A DNA stretch of 30,617 nt, from positions 1-30,617 of the forward strand of contig JAPONU010000124.1 in the NCBI GenBank assembly GCA_026713745.1. The letters run 5' to 3'. Within the stretch, counting starts at the first letter, position 1. Every line of letters starts with the position of its first letter. The notes below the pieces were generated by a model. It was not told where the DNA came from. It did no database searches and saw only the letters and a list, made by a program, of their open reading frames with translations. This document shows, one piece after another, positions 1 to 9,138 of the stretch. The DNA is from a bacterium (lineage in GTDB: Bacteria; Actinomycetota; Acidimicrobiia; Acidimicrobiales; CATQHL01). A program made the translations under genes and the position numbers.

Positions 1-1833
1 ATGGGCGAGCGGAAGAGGACGCTGGAGATCTTCGGCGGCTACCTCGACCGGTACACGCTCACCGAGTCCGAGGCCGATGGCTCGACGGTGCCGATCCTCT
101 ACGAGGGGCGCACGACCGAGGCCGCCGTGCGGGGCGCCTCGAGGATGGACGACCTCTTCTACCGGTGGTTCGCCGACCTCAGCGAGGGTCAGCGGGAAAC
201 TCTGCAGCGTAAGTACGCCACCGCCAAGGATGTGCTCGCAGCGCCGGAGCTGATCGCCGCCAAGGCTCGGGACATCCTCCGGCACTACATCGACACGGTG
301 ATGCCCGACGGCTTCAAGGGCATGATTGTCGCCACCAGCCGGGAGGCGTGCCTGCGGTACCACGCGGCGCTGAACGGGGCGCGTGACGAGTTGGTGGCCG
401 AACTCGACCGGCGGCGGGATGACCTGCTCGAGCGGCCCGGCGACTCGCTCGACGCCGACGGATCGTTCATGCGCGCCGCCGCCGGCCAGGTGGACCTCAT
501 CGGTGGCCTCGAGTTCGCCCCGGTCATCTCCGGCGAGCACAATGATCCGGCGCACTACGCCCCCTGGACCGACAAGGGGCGCCAGCAGGGGCGCATCGAC
601 GGCTTCAAGCTCCCGCTCGGGCCCGCCGGCGAGGACCGCAGCCCGCTGGCACTGCTGATCGTGCAGTCGATGCTTCTCACCGGGTTCGACGCGCCGCAGG
701 CCCAGGCCCTGTATCTCGACCGGCTGATCCAGGAGGCCGAACTGCTCCAAGCCGTCGCCCGCGTCAACCGGACCGCGCTGAAGAAGTCCTACGGCCTGGT
801 GGTCGACTACCACAGCGTATCGTCGCAGCTCACCGCCGCCCTCACCGTGTACACGAACGCCGACGGCGAGATCGACCCCGACGCCGACGGGGCGCTCCGC
901 CCGCTCACCGCCGAGATCGAGAAGCTCGAACCGCAACGCCAGCGGGTCCGGCAGATCTTCGTGCAGCGCGGCGTCGAGCCGGCGGCGACCGTCGAGGCCC
1001 TCGAAACCTGCGTTCAGCTGCTCGCCGACGAACGCCTCCGGGCCGGCTTCGACGTTGCGCTGCGCACGTTCCTCACCACCTTCGACACCGTGTTAACCCG
1101 GCCCGAGGCGCTGCGGTTCGTGGCCGACGCCAACCTGTTCGGCGAGATCCAGATCCTCACCCGGCGGCGCTACCGCGACACTCCCGACGGCGACTTCGAC
1201 CCGCGCAAGTACTCCGAGAAGGTCCGCCGGCTGATCGATCAGCACATGACGGTCCTCGACCTGAGCCGGCGGATTCCCCCCGTGCGGATCACCGACCCCG
1301 CATTCGGCGCCCACGTCGCCGGGATCGGCGCCGCCCGGGCCAGGGCGTCGGAGATGGAACACGCCGTGCGTCACCACATCCGCGAGCACCTCGACGAGGA
1401 CCCCGTCTACTACGGACGGCTCTCGGAGCGGATCGACGAGATCCTCGAACGGCTGGAGGAGCGGTGGGAGCAGATCGCCCTCGAGTTCGAGGAGCTGATC
1501 GCCGACATCAACGCCGGGCGCACCGACGAGGACGACACCGGGCTGGAGCCGACCACCGAGCTGCCCTTCTACAACCAGATGGCCGAGAAGGTCGCTGGCT
1601 CCGGGCCCGACACCCCCGAGCGGCTCGTGGCGCTCACCCGGGGACTCGTCGGGGAGATCCGCCGGATCATCGGCGCCGTCGGTTTCTGGGACAACGCCAC
1701 CAAGCAGGACGACCTGCGCAAGGCCATCAAGCGGACACTCGACGAGAGCGACCTGTTCGCCTACGAGAGCCTCGACGAGTTGGCCGTCGAACTGGTCGCC
1801 CTCGCCAAGGCCAACCAGGACAGGTTGCGATGA
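1..1833 (+). CDS. hsdR: Type I restriction enzyme R subunit (HsdR), C-terminal part, cut by window edge
   Basis: HsdR is the ATP-driven DNA translocase and nuclease subunit of type I restriction complexes. The 610 visible residues hold the second RecA-like helicase domain: a motif IV-like stretch near residues 107-121 (MIVATSREACLRYH), motif V near 218-232 (ending TGFDAP) and motif VI near 250-257 (QAVARVNR). A long helical C-terminal region follows, of the kind that docks HsdR to HsdM in this family. The nuclease domain and Walker A/DEAD motifs of a full subunit (about 1000 residues) are missing and must lie upstream. The ATG at base 1 is therefore probably an internal Met, though a truncated gene cannot be excluded. 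The stop overlaps the next gene by ATGA, so the two are translationally coupled. Confidence 0.9.
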   Translation: MGERKRTLEIFGGYLDRYTLTESEADGSTVPILYEGRTTEAAVRGASRMDDLFYRWFADLSEGQRETLQRKYATAKDVLAAPELIAAKARDILRHYIDTVMPDGFKGMIVATSREACLRYHAALNGARDELVAELDRRRDDLLERPGDSLDADGSFMRAAAGQVDLIGGLEFAPVISGEHNDPAHYAPWTDKGRQQGRIDGFKLPLGPAGEDRSPLALLIVQSMLLTGFDAPQAQALYLDRLIQEAELLQAVARVNRTALKKSYGLVVDYHSVSSQLTAALTVYTNADGEIDPDADGALRPLTAEIEKLEPQRQRVRQIFVQRGVEPAATVEALETCVQLLADERLRAGFDVALRTFLTTFDTVLTRPEALRFVADANLFGEIQILTRRRYRDTPDGDFDPRKYSEKVRRLIDQHMTVLDLSRRIPPVRITDPAFGAHVAGIGAARARASEMEHAVRHHIREHLDEDPVYYGRLSERIDEILERLEERWEQIALEFEELIADINAGRTDEDDTGLEPTTELPFYNQMAEKVAGSGPDTPERLVALTRGLVGEIRRIIGAVGFWDNATKQDDLRKAIKRTLDESDLFAYESLDELAVELVALAKANQDRLR

Positions 1834-2723
1834 CTGCCACTGCTGTCGCCTCGGCTATCGACGTGACGGGTGCTGCTATCGCCGCGGATGACACGGCTGC
1901 CGCCACTGCGACCCCGATCCATGAACTCCCGGCGCTGGTGGTCGGCGACCTCGTACTCACAGTCGCGCCCCTCAGCAACCGTACGACCATCGAGATCGTC
2001 GTCGAGCGCGACGCCGCACTGGTCCTGAAGGCACCGCCGGACGTGACGGTCGAACGTGCCACGCAGTTCGTGACCGCCAAGCGCCGCTGGGTGTACCGCA
2101 AGCTGGCCGAGAAGGACGCTCTGACCGGCCCGCCGATCGTGAAGCAGTTCGTCGAGGGCGAGGGGTTCGCGTACCTCGGCCGAAGCTACCGGCTTTCTCT
2201 CACCGCCGACACGCCTGGCGTCCGCCTCAACCAGGGTCGCTCCGTCCAACAGGCCCGCCCCGATTCGGCGCGCGCGGCGGACCCGCCCCCTGTCCGCCTT
2301 GAGCGAGGCCGTTTCCATCTGGCTGCCGCGGAGGCCGACCGGAGCGCCGCCGCGATGCGCCGCTGGTACATCGACGTCGGCGGTCACTGGCTCCGGCGCC
2401 GGATCCGCCCCTGGGCGGCCCGCCTGGGTGAGGACGCCGTGGCCGTCGCCGTCCGCGATCTCGGCTTCCGCTGGGGCTCAGCCCGGCCCAGCGACGGCCC
2501 ACAGCGCATCAACGTCCACTGGGCCACGCTGCAACTCCCGCCCAGCCTCATCGACTACGTCCTCGTCCACGAACTCGCCCATCTCCGCGAGACCAACCAC
2601 ACCCCCGAGTTCTGGGCGACCCTCGGCCGGCTCATGCCCGGCTACGATCTGCAGAAAGCCAACCTCGCTGCCATCGGCAAGAATATCTGGCTCGGCGCCG
2701 TCGCCAGCAGCGCAGCGAGGTAG
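1830..2723 (+). CDS. YgjP/SprT-like zinc metallopeptidase (M48/DUF45 type)
   Basis: This 297-residue predicted cytoplasmic protease starts at the ATG whose last bases overlap the hsdR stop (ATGA). The open frame extends further upstream inside hsdR, but those residues are a shadow translation. The zinc site is clear: HELAH at 247-251, followed by NHTPEFW (256-262), which is the usual YgjP/DUF45 pattern. The N-terminal half has the family beta-rich region (about 35-125). A low-complexity insert at about 126-175 is longer than I expect for the family, and the first 30 residues are an Ala/Thr-rich tail. From general knowledge, proteases of this type often sit beside hsdR in type I restriction loci. 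Their substrate there is not established to my knowledge. Confidence 0.88.
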   Translation: MTATAVASAIDVTGAAIAADDTAAATATPIHELPALVVGDLVLTVAPLSNRTTIEIVVERDAALVLKAPPDVTVERATQFVTAKRRWVYRKLAEKDALTGPPIVKQFVEGEGFAYLGRSYRLSLTADTPGVRLNQGRSVQQARPDSARAADPPPVRLERGRFHLAAAEADRSAAAMRRWYIDVGGHWLRRRIRPWAARLGEDAVAVAVRDLGFRWGSARPSDGPQRINVHWATLQLPPSLIDYVLVHELAHLRETNHTPEFWATLGRLMPGYDLQKANLAAIGKNIWLGAVASSAAR

Positions 2724-2772
2724 GACTGTCGGGAGGAATTGACCGCCAATCCGGGCCGGATGGAGAGAGAAT

Positions 2773-5451
2773 TTGAGCGAACTTGAGCCCACTGGTGCTG
2801 TATTTCGTCGTTGTGCGCTGCAGGTCAACCCCCACCACTATGCGAGTACGTTCCGAGGTCAGACGACGGAGGGTGACGCACGATCTTACGCCGAGGTCAT
2901 GGTTGCTAAGGCGCTCGAGGCCGGAGTCTCGGTTCTCGCCATTACCGACCACAACGACGTCGGTTGCGTCGAGTTGTTTCGCGATGCCGCCGCAGGCCAG
3001 AAGATCACCATCTTTCCCGGGTTCGAACTCTCGTCTTCCGAGGGAATCCACGTTCTCTGCATCTATCCGCCTGATACCGATGAGCAAACGCTTGGCCGGT
3101 ACCTTGGCGCCTTCGGTATTGATCAGGTAGCCCCGTCCTCGGACTTGTCGAACAAGACTCTGGATGAAGTGCTGGCATCGGTCCGAGTAAAAGGAGGTCT
3201 TCCGATTGCCGCACATGTGACGGGCGACAAGGGCCTCTTCAAGATTCTCACGGGACAAGCGCGGATCAAGGTTTGGCGCAGCGAGCACCTCTTGGCGATC
3301 CAGATTCCGGGATCCGTCGGAGATCTTCCTCCCGAAGTCCGCCAGATAGTCGTCAACAAGAATCCGGACTATAGGCGAGACCATCCTGCTGGCGAAAATC
3401 TTGCAATTGCTGCCGTCAATGCCCGGGATGTCCACAAGCCTGAGAATCTAAGTGATCCATCTGCCACCTGCTGGATCAAGATGTCCGAAGTCAGTATCGA
3501 GGGCTTACGTCAGGCGTTCATGGACCCGGAATCGCGCATTCGCCTCAATTCCCGAGACGGTACTCCAGAGTCGGAGCAGCACGCCGAACTATTGAGCGTC
3601 GCCTGGGAGGGCGGATTCCTCGATGGTGCAGAAGTACGCCTGAATCCGAATCTCAACGTCCTCATCGGCGGTCGTGGCACCGGAAAGTCCACGATCATCG
3701 AGAGCCTCCGCTACGCCTTGGACCTAGATCCGGTCGGTGAGCAGGCGCGCCAAGCCCATAAGGGCATCGTACAGCAAGTACTTCGCAGCGGCACGAAGAT
3801 CTCCGTTCGCGCGCGCTGCCATCGTCCGGCGCCACGCGAGTATTTGATCGAGCGAATCGTTCCGAATCAACCTGTGGTCCGCGACGAGAAAGGACAGGTC
3901 TCGAACCTCCGTCCGGTCGAGATACTCCCTGGAGTGGAGGTCTATGGGCAGCACGAAATCTCCGAACTAACGAGGAGTCCAGAGAAGCGGACCCGTCTTC
4001 TCGACCGCTTCGCGAAGCCTGATGAGTCCCTGTCTCGACGAAAGACCGACCTGAAGCAGAACCTCAGCAAGACTCGGCGAGACATCTTGGACGTGCGGAT
4101 CGAACTCGGCCAGATCGAGGAGAGACTGGATACGTTGCCTGGCCTGGAGGAAACCCTGGAGCGCTTCCGGGAGGCGGGATTGGAAGAGCTTCTCCGGGAG
4201 CGCACGCTACTTGTTCGTGAGGAGCGAGTGATTGAGGCAGTGCCGGAGCGCCTGGCGTCGTTCCGCGAGCATCTGGATGGTCTCCGTCGAGATGTGCCGA
4301 TCGACCGCGTGTTCTTGTCGCCAAAAGCCTTGGCCGACCTGCCAGGCAAGGAGATTCTTTCGGGCTTGGATGACGTTCTCGAACGGTTGAATCGTGACAT
4401 TGGCAAGGTAGTGCGCGATCTGGAGGAAGCCTTGGCACGAGCGGACGAGAACATTGCCGACGTTCGCTCCCGCTGGGAGTTACGCGAACGCGATGTCCAA
4501 GCCGACTATCAGAAGACGCTGCGCCGACTCGAGAGGGAAGCGGTAAACGCGGAGGAGTTTATTCAACTGCAGAGCCGCATTGAGGAACTACGCCCGCTAC
4601 GAGAACGTAGGTCACTCCTCCGGCGGTTGGAGAAGGATCACTTGGAGCGTCGTCACGCATTCCTTGTTGAGTGGGAGGACGTCAAGGCAGAGGAGTTTCG
4701 TCTTCTGGATCGCGCTGCAAGGAAGGTTAGCAAGGCGCTTCGTAACCATGTTCAGGTGGAGGTGACCGCTGCTGGAAATCGTGAGCCATTGGCCGAACTC
4801 CTTCGAGAACGGATCAGCGGCAGACTTTCCGAGGCAATTGCCTGCTTGAAGAGGGCGAGTGACTTCTCGCTGTCAACGTTTGCTGATAGTTGTCGGAGAG
4901 GATCTGATGCAGTTCAGAACGCCTACAATGCCCCGCCTGCCCAATCACAGAGCCTTGCCAAGGCGTCGGAAGAGACTCTGATGCTTATTGAGGAGTTGGA
5001 GTTGCCAGCCACAACCGCAATCCAACTCAATACGGCTTCGGTTGGTGATCCTCCGTTATGGCGTGCCCTCGAAGACCTGTCGGTGGGTCAAAAAGCTACC
5101 GCCGTCCTGTTGCTGTTGCTCTTGGACTCTGAGGCTCCTCTGATCGTGGATCAGCCCGAAGACGATCTCGACAATCGCTTTATAACCGAGGGCGTGATTC
5201 CCAGGATACGCGCCGAGAAGGGAAAGCGGCAGTTCATCTTTTCGACCCACAATGCTAATATTCCGGTACTTGGCGATGCTGAGCTGATCCTTGGGCTGAC
5301 AGCGACAGGGGAAGCGGATAGCGGAACAGCGAGAATTGCACGTGAACACATGGGTTCGATCGATTCGCAAACGGTGCGGGAGTTGGTCGAAGAGCTACTT
5401 GAAGGCGGAAAAGAAGCCTTCGAGACCAGACGGTTGAAATACGGGTTCTGA
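2773..5451 (+). CDS. TrlF-like PHP-domain plus SMC-type ATPase (probable defence protein)
   Basis: The protein has 892 residues and starts at a TTG preceded by GGAGAGAGA. Residues 1-225 form a PHP metal-hydrolase domain with ITDHND (57-62), a PGFELSS acidic motif (82-88), IAAH (145-148) and ARDVH (217-221). An SMC/RecN-type ATPase follows: Walker A GGRGTGKST (299-307), a long charged coiled coil (about 405-690), signature LSVGQKATA (about 767-775), Walker B LIVDQPEDDLDN (about 788-799) and a switch histidine in FSTHN (about 823). This layout matches the TrlF (PHP-AAA) family, in which some members cleave tRNA during anti-phage defence. Oddly, the usual PHP motif I HxH is replaced by QVN (17-19). 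The gene lies 49 bp after the protease and has lower GC than hsdR, suggesting acquisition. Family call is strong; activity is inferred. Confidence 0.85.
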   Translation: MSELEPTGAVFRRCALQVNPHHYASTFRGQTTEGDARSYAEVMVAKALEAGVSVLAITDHNDVGCVELFRDAAAGQKITIFPGFELSSSEGIHVLCIYPPDTDEQTLGRYLGAFGIDQVAPSSDLSNKTLDEVLASVRVKGGLPIAAHVTGDKGLFKILTGQARIKVWRSEHLLAIQIPGSVGDLPPEVRQIVVNKNPDYRRDHPAGENLAIAAVNARDVHKPENLSDPSATCWIKMSEVSIEGLRQAFMDPESRIRLNSRDGTPESEQHAELLSVAWEGGFLDGAEVRLNPNLNVLIGGRGTGKSTIIESLRYALDLDPVGEQARQAHKGIVQQVLRSGTKISVRARCHRPAPREYLIERIVPNQPVVRDEKGQVSNLRPVEILPGVEVYGQHEISELTRSPEKRTRLLDRFAKPDESLSRRKTDLKQNLSKTRRDILDVRIELGQIEERLDTLPGLEETLERFREAGLEELLRERTLLVREERVIEAVPERLASFREHLDGLRRDVPIDRVFLSPKALADLPGKEILSGLDDVLERLNRDIGKVVRDLEEALARADENIADVRSRWELRERDVQADYQKTLRRLEREAVNAEEFIQLQSRIEELRPLRERRSLLRRLEKDHLERRHAFLVEWEDVKAEEFRLLDRAARKVSKALRNHVQVEVTAAGNREPLAELLRERISGRLSEAIACLKRASDFSLSTFADSCRRGSDAVQNAYNAPPAQSQSLAKASEETLMLIEELELPATTAIQLNTASVGDPPLWRALEDLSVGQKATAVLLLLLLDSEAPLIVDQPEDDLDNRFITEGVIPRIRAEKGKRQFIFSTHNANIPVLGDAELILGLTATGEADSGTARIAREHMGSIDSQTVRELVEELLEGGKEAFETRRLKYGF

Positions 5452-5494
5452 GCTGACCGGTGAGCAGATCCCACGTCTAGGGGTAACGAGGTCG

Positions 5495-6724
5495 ATGAAC
5501 AAGACTGAACTCCTCGAGCTGATTCGTAACGGTGAGGACTCGCGGCTGGAATTCAAGCGGGACGGCATCGAGAACCACGTTTTAGCTAAGGCGCTTGTGG
5601 CATTCCTGAACCTTGAAGGTGGAACCGTTCTGCTTGGCGTTGACGATGATGGAAGCATTCGTGGCACCTACCGTGATCGCCTTGTGGAATGGGTGATGGA
5701 GGTGGGCCGGGCTAAGGTCGAACCACAAATTATTCCTCTGGTGTCGTGGACGAGGGATATCGAGCCCGGTCGAGACGTTCTTGCTGTGAGCGTTACGCGA
5801 GGTGCAGCGAAGCCTTATGCGTGCTTTCATAATGGCCGCAAGACCTATTACATCCGTGTCGGCAACACATCCCGGGAGGCAAGTCGCGAGGAACTCCAGA
5901 GGATGTATCAGGCTTCAGGGCATTTGCAATACGGCTTGAAACCCGTGTCGGGTGCCGCTCTCGATGCTTTTGACTCTCGCCGACTGCGCGATTATCTGAT
6001 CGGACTCGGAGATGACGCCACACCGCCAGACGCTGATCTCGATGGTTGGGAAACGCTGTTGCAGAATATCGAGCTGATGACGTTCTCGGCAGGCCAGGTC
6101 GTTGCCACGATCGATGGTCTCCTGCTGTTCGGCAAAAGCCCGCAGAAATACGTTCCGCAGTCGGGAATTCGTGCTATCTGCTATACGGGGGCCGAACCCG
6201 ACTATGCGACACGAGCCGACGAGGACCTGCGAGGACCCATGGTACCGCTAAGAGCCGCGGGCGGATCGCTTGTCGAATCTGGGCTGGTCGAGAGGGCGTG
6301 GGACTTTATCCGTCGGAACACGACGCCCACCAGCCATCTCCAAGGTGCTCGACGCCGTGACAGCTGGGAGTATCCGGAATCTGTGGTTCGGGAAGTCGTC
6401 GTCAACGCGCTCGTCCATCGTGACTACAGCATCGGCGGTACGGACATCATGCTGGCTCTCTACGCCGATCGCCTCGAGATTCAGAGTCCCGGAGGATTGC
6501 CCAATACGGTCACGGTGGACGGAATGAGGTCGGGCTTTCGCTACGCGCGCAACCAAACGCTCGTCAACATCATGCGCGACTACGGATATGTCGATGCTCG
6601 AGGTATGGGGGTGCGGCACAAGATCATTCCAGGCATGCGCATGCACAATGGAACTGAGCCCGACCTTGTTGCGGAGGCAAACCGATTCACTGTGCGTCTG
6701 TGGAACTCGCCGAATAGCGCCTGA
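5495..6724 (+). CDS. AlbA_2/Schlafen-domain ATP-binding protein
   Basis: This 409-residue protein combines an N-terminal AlbA_2 (Schlafen-type) nucleic-acid-binding domain (about 12-135) with a C-terminal GHKL-type ATPase module (about 290-385). The first has the SRLEFKRD and GGTVLLGVDDDG motifs. The second has VVNALVHRDYS (302-312), which carries the N-box Asn, and later RNQTLVNIMRDYG. Such proteins are usually annotated as ATP-binding regulators or helicase-like proteins and are frequent near restriction and defence genes; their biochemical role is poorly defined. It lies 43 bp after the TrlF-like gene with no obvious terminator between, so co-transcription is likely. The two share the same AT-richer composition and look like one acquired unit. 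Confidence 0.85.
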   Translation: MNKTELLELIRNGEDSRLEFKRDGIENHVLAKALVAFLNLEGGTVLLGVDDDGSIRGTYRDRLVEWVMEVGRAKVEPQIIPLVSWTRDIEPGRDVLAVSVTRGAAKPYACFHNGRKTYYIRVGNTSREASREELQRMYQASGHLQYGLKPVSGAALDAFDSRRLRDYLIGLGDDATPPDADLDGWETLLQNIELMTFSAGQVVATIDGLLLFGKSPQKYVPQSGIRAICYTGAEPDYATRADEDLRGPMVPLRAAGGSLVESGLVERAWDFIRRNTTPTSHLQGARRRDSWEYPESVVREVVVNALVHRDYSIGGTDIMLALYADRLEIQSPGGLPNTVTVDGMRSGFRYARNQTLVNIMRDYGYVDARGMGVRHKIIPGMRMHNGTEPDLVAEANRFTVRLWNSPNSA

Positions 6725-6900
6725 CTACCGATCGCCGCTCCGCCGAGTTCGATAGCCGCGTGCGCGCCGGTCCGCGATTCCGGGCAAGGTCTCGCTCGCG
6801 GTGGCAACAGGTTGGGGAGTCTCAGCTCTGCGCACCGACCGATGGAACTGGCCGACACCATCCGTCACCTCCCGCACCGGCTGCCGATAGCGTCGTTTGC

Positions 6901-7833
6901 ATGACCGAATCATCCGAATGCGCGGGCGATCGCGGCGTAGAGCCTCTGGCACATCCCGGCATCGTCTCGGTGCAGACCCGCCCGGCGAAGACTCTGCCGG
7001 GGATCGTCGGCGTGCTCCTCGCGCTGGTCGGGCTTGGGCTGATTGCCGGCGGGGGCGTCGGCGCCACCGTGGCGGGCGGCCTCGCCGCGCTCATCCCGGT
7101 CGGGGCGATCCTGTTCATCATCGTGTTGCCGGGGCAGTACGTGGTGCAGCCCAACCAGGCGCTGGTGCTCATCATGTTCGGCCGCTATCGGGGCACGGTG
7201 ACCAAGGCCGGCTGGTACGTGGTCAACCCGTTCACCCGCGCCGCCTCGCGCAAGGTGTCGCTGCGGGTGCACAACTTCACGACCAGCGTGTCGAAGGTGA
7301 ACGACGCCGAGGGCAACCCCATCGAGATCTCCGCCGTGGTGGTGTGGCGGGTCGTCGACACGGCCCGCGCCATCTTCGACGTGGACGACTTCGAGGACTT
7401 CGTGTACGTGCAGAGCGAGACCGCCATCCGCCACCTCGGCACGCAGTACCCCTACGACGACTTCGACGGCGACAGGGTGTCGCTGCGCTCGGATCCCGAC
7501 ACGGTCGCGGCCACGCTCCACACCGAGGTGCAGGCCCGGCTGGACCGCGCCGGTGTGGAGGTGATCGAGACCCGGCTCAACCACCTGGCCTACGCCACCG
7601 AGATCGCCGAGGCCATGCTGCGCCGCCAGCAGGCCGCCGCCGTGGTTGCCGCCCGGCGCACCATCGTCGAGGGAGCCGTCGGCATGGTGGAGGACGCCTT
7701 GGAGTTGCTCACCGAGCGGTCCGTGGTGGAGCTCGACCAAGACGCCAAGGCGTCGCTGGTGGCCAATCTGCTCGTCGTGCTGACCAGCGAGCAGCAGACC
7801 ACCCCGGTCGTGAACACGGGCTCGGGGCGGTAG
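6901..7833 (+). CDS. SPFH/Band-7 domain membrane protein
   Basis: This is a 310-residue stomatin/prohibitin-like protein. Two hydrophobic segments (about 33-50 and 55-77, Gly/Ala/Val/Leu rich) anchor it at the inner membrane. A Band-7/SPFH domain follows, starting at PGQYVVQPNQALVLIMFG (about 77-94) and running to about residue 270. It includes the typical RRQQAAAVVAARRTIVEGAV helix (the positions where the family assembles into oligomers). The ATG at 6901 is the only Met before the membrane segment; no good Shine-Dalgarno is seen, so the start is moderately certain. The next gene begins 6 bp after its stop, so it probably shares an operon with metY, although no functional link is known to me. 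Confidence 0.88.
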   Translation: MTESSECAGDRGVEPLAHPGIVSVQTRPAKTLPGIVGVLLALVGLGLIAGGGVGATVAGGLAALIPVGAILFIIVLPGQYVVQPNQALVLIMFGRYRGTVTKAGWYVVNPFTRAASRKVSLRVHNFTTSVSKVNDAEGNPIEISAVVVWRVVDTARAIFDVDDFEDFVYVQSETAIRHLGTQYPYDDFDGDRVSLRSDPDTVAATLHTEVQARLDRAGVEVIETRLNHLAYATEIAEAMLRRQQAAAVVAARRTIVEGAVGMVEDALELLTERSVVELDQDAKASLVANLLVVLTSEQQTTPVVNTGSGR

Positions 7834-7839
7834 CGAACC

Positions 7840-9138
7840 ATGGCGGATCGGGCGTGGGGGTTCCGGACGCGGGCGCTGCATGCCGGCGGGCGTCCCGATC
7901 CGGGGACCGGGGCCCGGACCACGCCGATCTACTACACCAGCGCCTTCGTCTTCGAGGACACCGCGGATGCGGCCGACCTCTTCGCCCTCCAGAAGTACGG
8001 ATCCATCTACACGCGGATCTCGAACCCCACCGTCAACGTCTTCGAGGAGCGGATGGCGAACCTGGAGGGCGGCATCGGGGCGGTGGCCACCTCCAGCGGC
8101 CAGTCCGCCCAGTTCCTGGCCATCACGTCCCTGGCCGGCGCCGGCGATCACATCGTCTCGGCCGCCGGGCTGTACGGCGGCACGTACATGCAGTTCGACG
8201 TGACGCTGCGCCGCCTCGGCATCGACACCACGTTTGTTCGCAGCAGCGACCCCGACGCCTTCGCCGCTGCGATCGGCGACCGGACGAAGCTGCTCTTCAC
8301 CGAGATCATTGCCAACCCGGCGGGCGAGATCGCCGACCTGAGCGGTCTCGCCGAGGTCGCCCGCGCGCACGACCTGCCACTCGTCGTGGACTCGACGTTC
8401 GCCACCCCGTACCTGTGCCGGCCCCTGGAGTTCGGCGCCGACATCGTCGTGCACTCGGCCACGAAGTTCCTGTGCGGGCACGGCACCACCATCGCCGGGG
8501 TGGTCGCCGAGGCCGGACGCTTCGACTGGGGCTCGGGGCGGTTCCCGAGCTTCACCGAGCCGGTGGCCGGCTACAACGGGCTGCGCTGGTGGGACAACTT
8601 CGGTGAGTACGCCTTCTGCACCAGGCTGCGGGCCGAGCAGATGCGCGACGTGGGCGCCTGCCTGTCGCCCTTCGACGCCTTCTTCCTGCTGGGCGGCCTC
8701 GAGACGCTGCCGCTGCGCATGGACGCCCACGTGGCCAACGCCCGCGCCGTCGCCAAGTGGCTCGATGCCGATGACCGGGTGGCCTGGGTGCGCTGGGCCG
8801 GCCTGCCCGATCACCCTCACCACACCCGGGCCCAGCGGTACCTCCCCAAGGGGCCGGGCTCCATCTTCACGTTCGGCGTCGAGGGCGGCCGGGCGGCCGG
8901 AGCCAGGTTCATCGAGGCACTGCAGCTCGTGTCCCACCTGGCCAACGTCGGCGACGCCAAGTCGCTCGTCATCCACCCGGCCTCCACCACCCACCAGCAG
9001 CTCTCCGAGGCCGACCTGGCTGCCACAGGCGTAACGGCCGACACGGTGCGGCTCTCGGTCGGCCTCGAGGACGTCGAGGACATCATCTGGGACCTCGACC
9101 AGGCCCTCGCCGCCGCTGCGGGCGGTGCCGGTGCCTGA
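7840..9138 (+). CDS. metY: O-acetylhomoserine sulfhydrylase (PLP-dependent, MetY family)
   Basis: This 432-residue enzyme belongs to the Cys/Met metabolism PLP family. It makes homocysteine (or related thiols) from O-acetylhomoserine and sulfide in the cytoplasm. The start FRTRALHAGG, the YTRISNPTVNVFEERMANLE block (tetramer and PLP-phosphate contacts) and the SATKFLCGHG motif with PLP lysine K209 are all in place. The length fits MetY (about 425-435) rather than the shorter MetB/MetC (about 380). The gene begins 6 bp after the SPFH stop and overlaps the following CoA-binding protein gene by 14 bp, indicating one operon. The metY plus CoA-binding-protein pairing is a familiar one in bacterial genomes. 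Substrate preference between O-acetyl- and O-succinylhomoserine cannot be settled from sequence alone. Confidence 0.93.
   Translation: MADRAWGFRTRALHAGGRPDPGTGARTTPIYYTSAFVFEDTADAADLFALQKYGSIYTRISNPTVNVFEERMANLEGGIGAVATSSGQSAQFLAITSLAGAGDHIVSAAGLYGGTYMQFDVTLRRLGIDTTFVRSSDPDAFAAAIGDRTKLLFTEIIANPAGEIADLSGLAEVARAHDLPLVVDSTFATPYLCRPLEFGADIVVHSATKFLCGHGTTIAGVVAEAGRFDWGSGRFPSFTEPVAGYNGLRWWDNFGEYAFCTRLRAEQMRDVGACLSPFDAFFLLGGLETLPLRMDAHVANARAVAKWLDADDRVAWVRWAGLPDHPHHTRAQRYLPKGPGSIFTFGVEGGRAAGARFIEALQLVSHLANVGDAKSLVIHPASTTHQQLSEADLAATGVTADTVRLSVGLEDVEDIIWDLDQALAAAAGGAGA

Noticed and set aside
1464..1829. N-terminal extension of the metallopeptidase frame into hsdR
   Set aside because: The residues are Arg/Ala/Gly-rich shadow translation; the ATGA start at 1830 gives normal coupling.
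2632..3435. 267-codon minus-strand frame over the TrlF-like start
   Set aside because: Antisense to the conserved PHP motifs; no recognisable domain.
6725..6900. Possible tRNA, suggested by a GTTCGAT stretch
   Set aside because: No matching acceptor, anticodon or D arm could be folded around it.
6897..8606. 569-codon open frame on the plus strand
   Set aside because: Out-of-frame shadow of the SPFH and metY genes; Arg/Gly/His-rich product with no motif.
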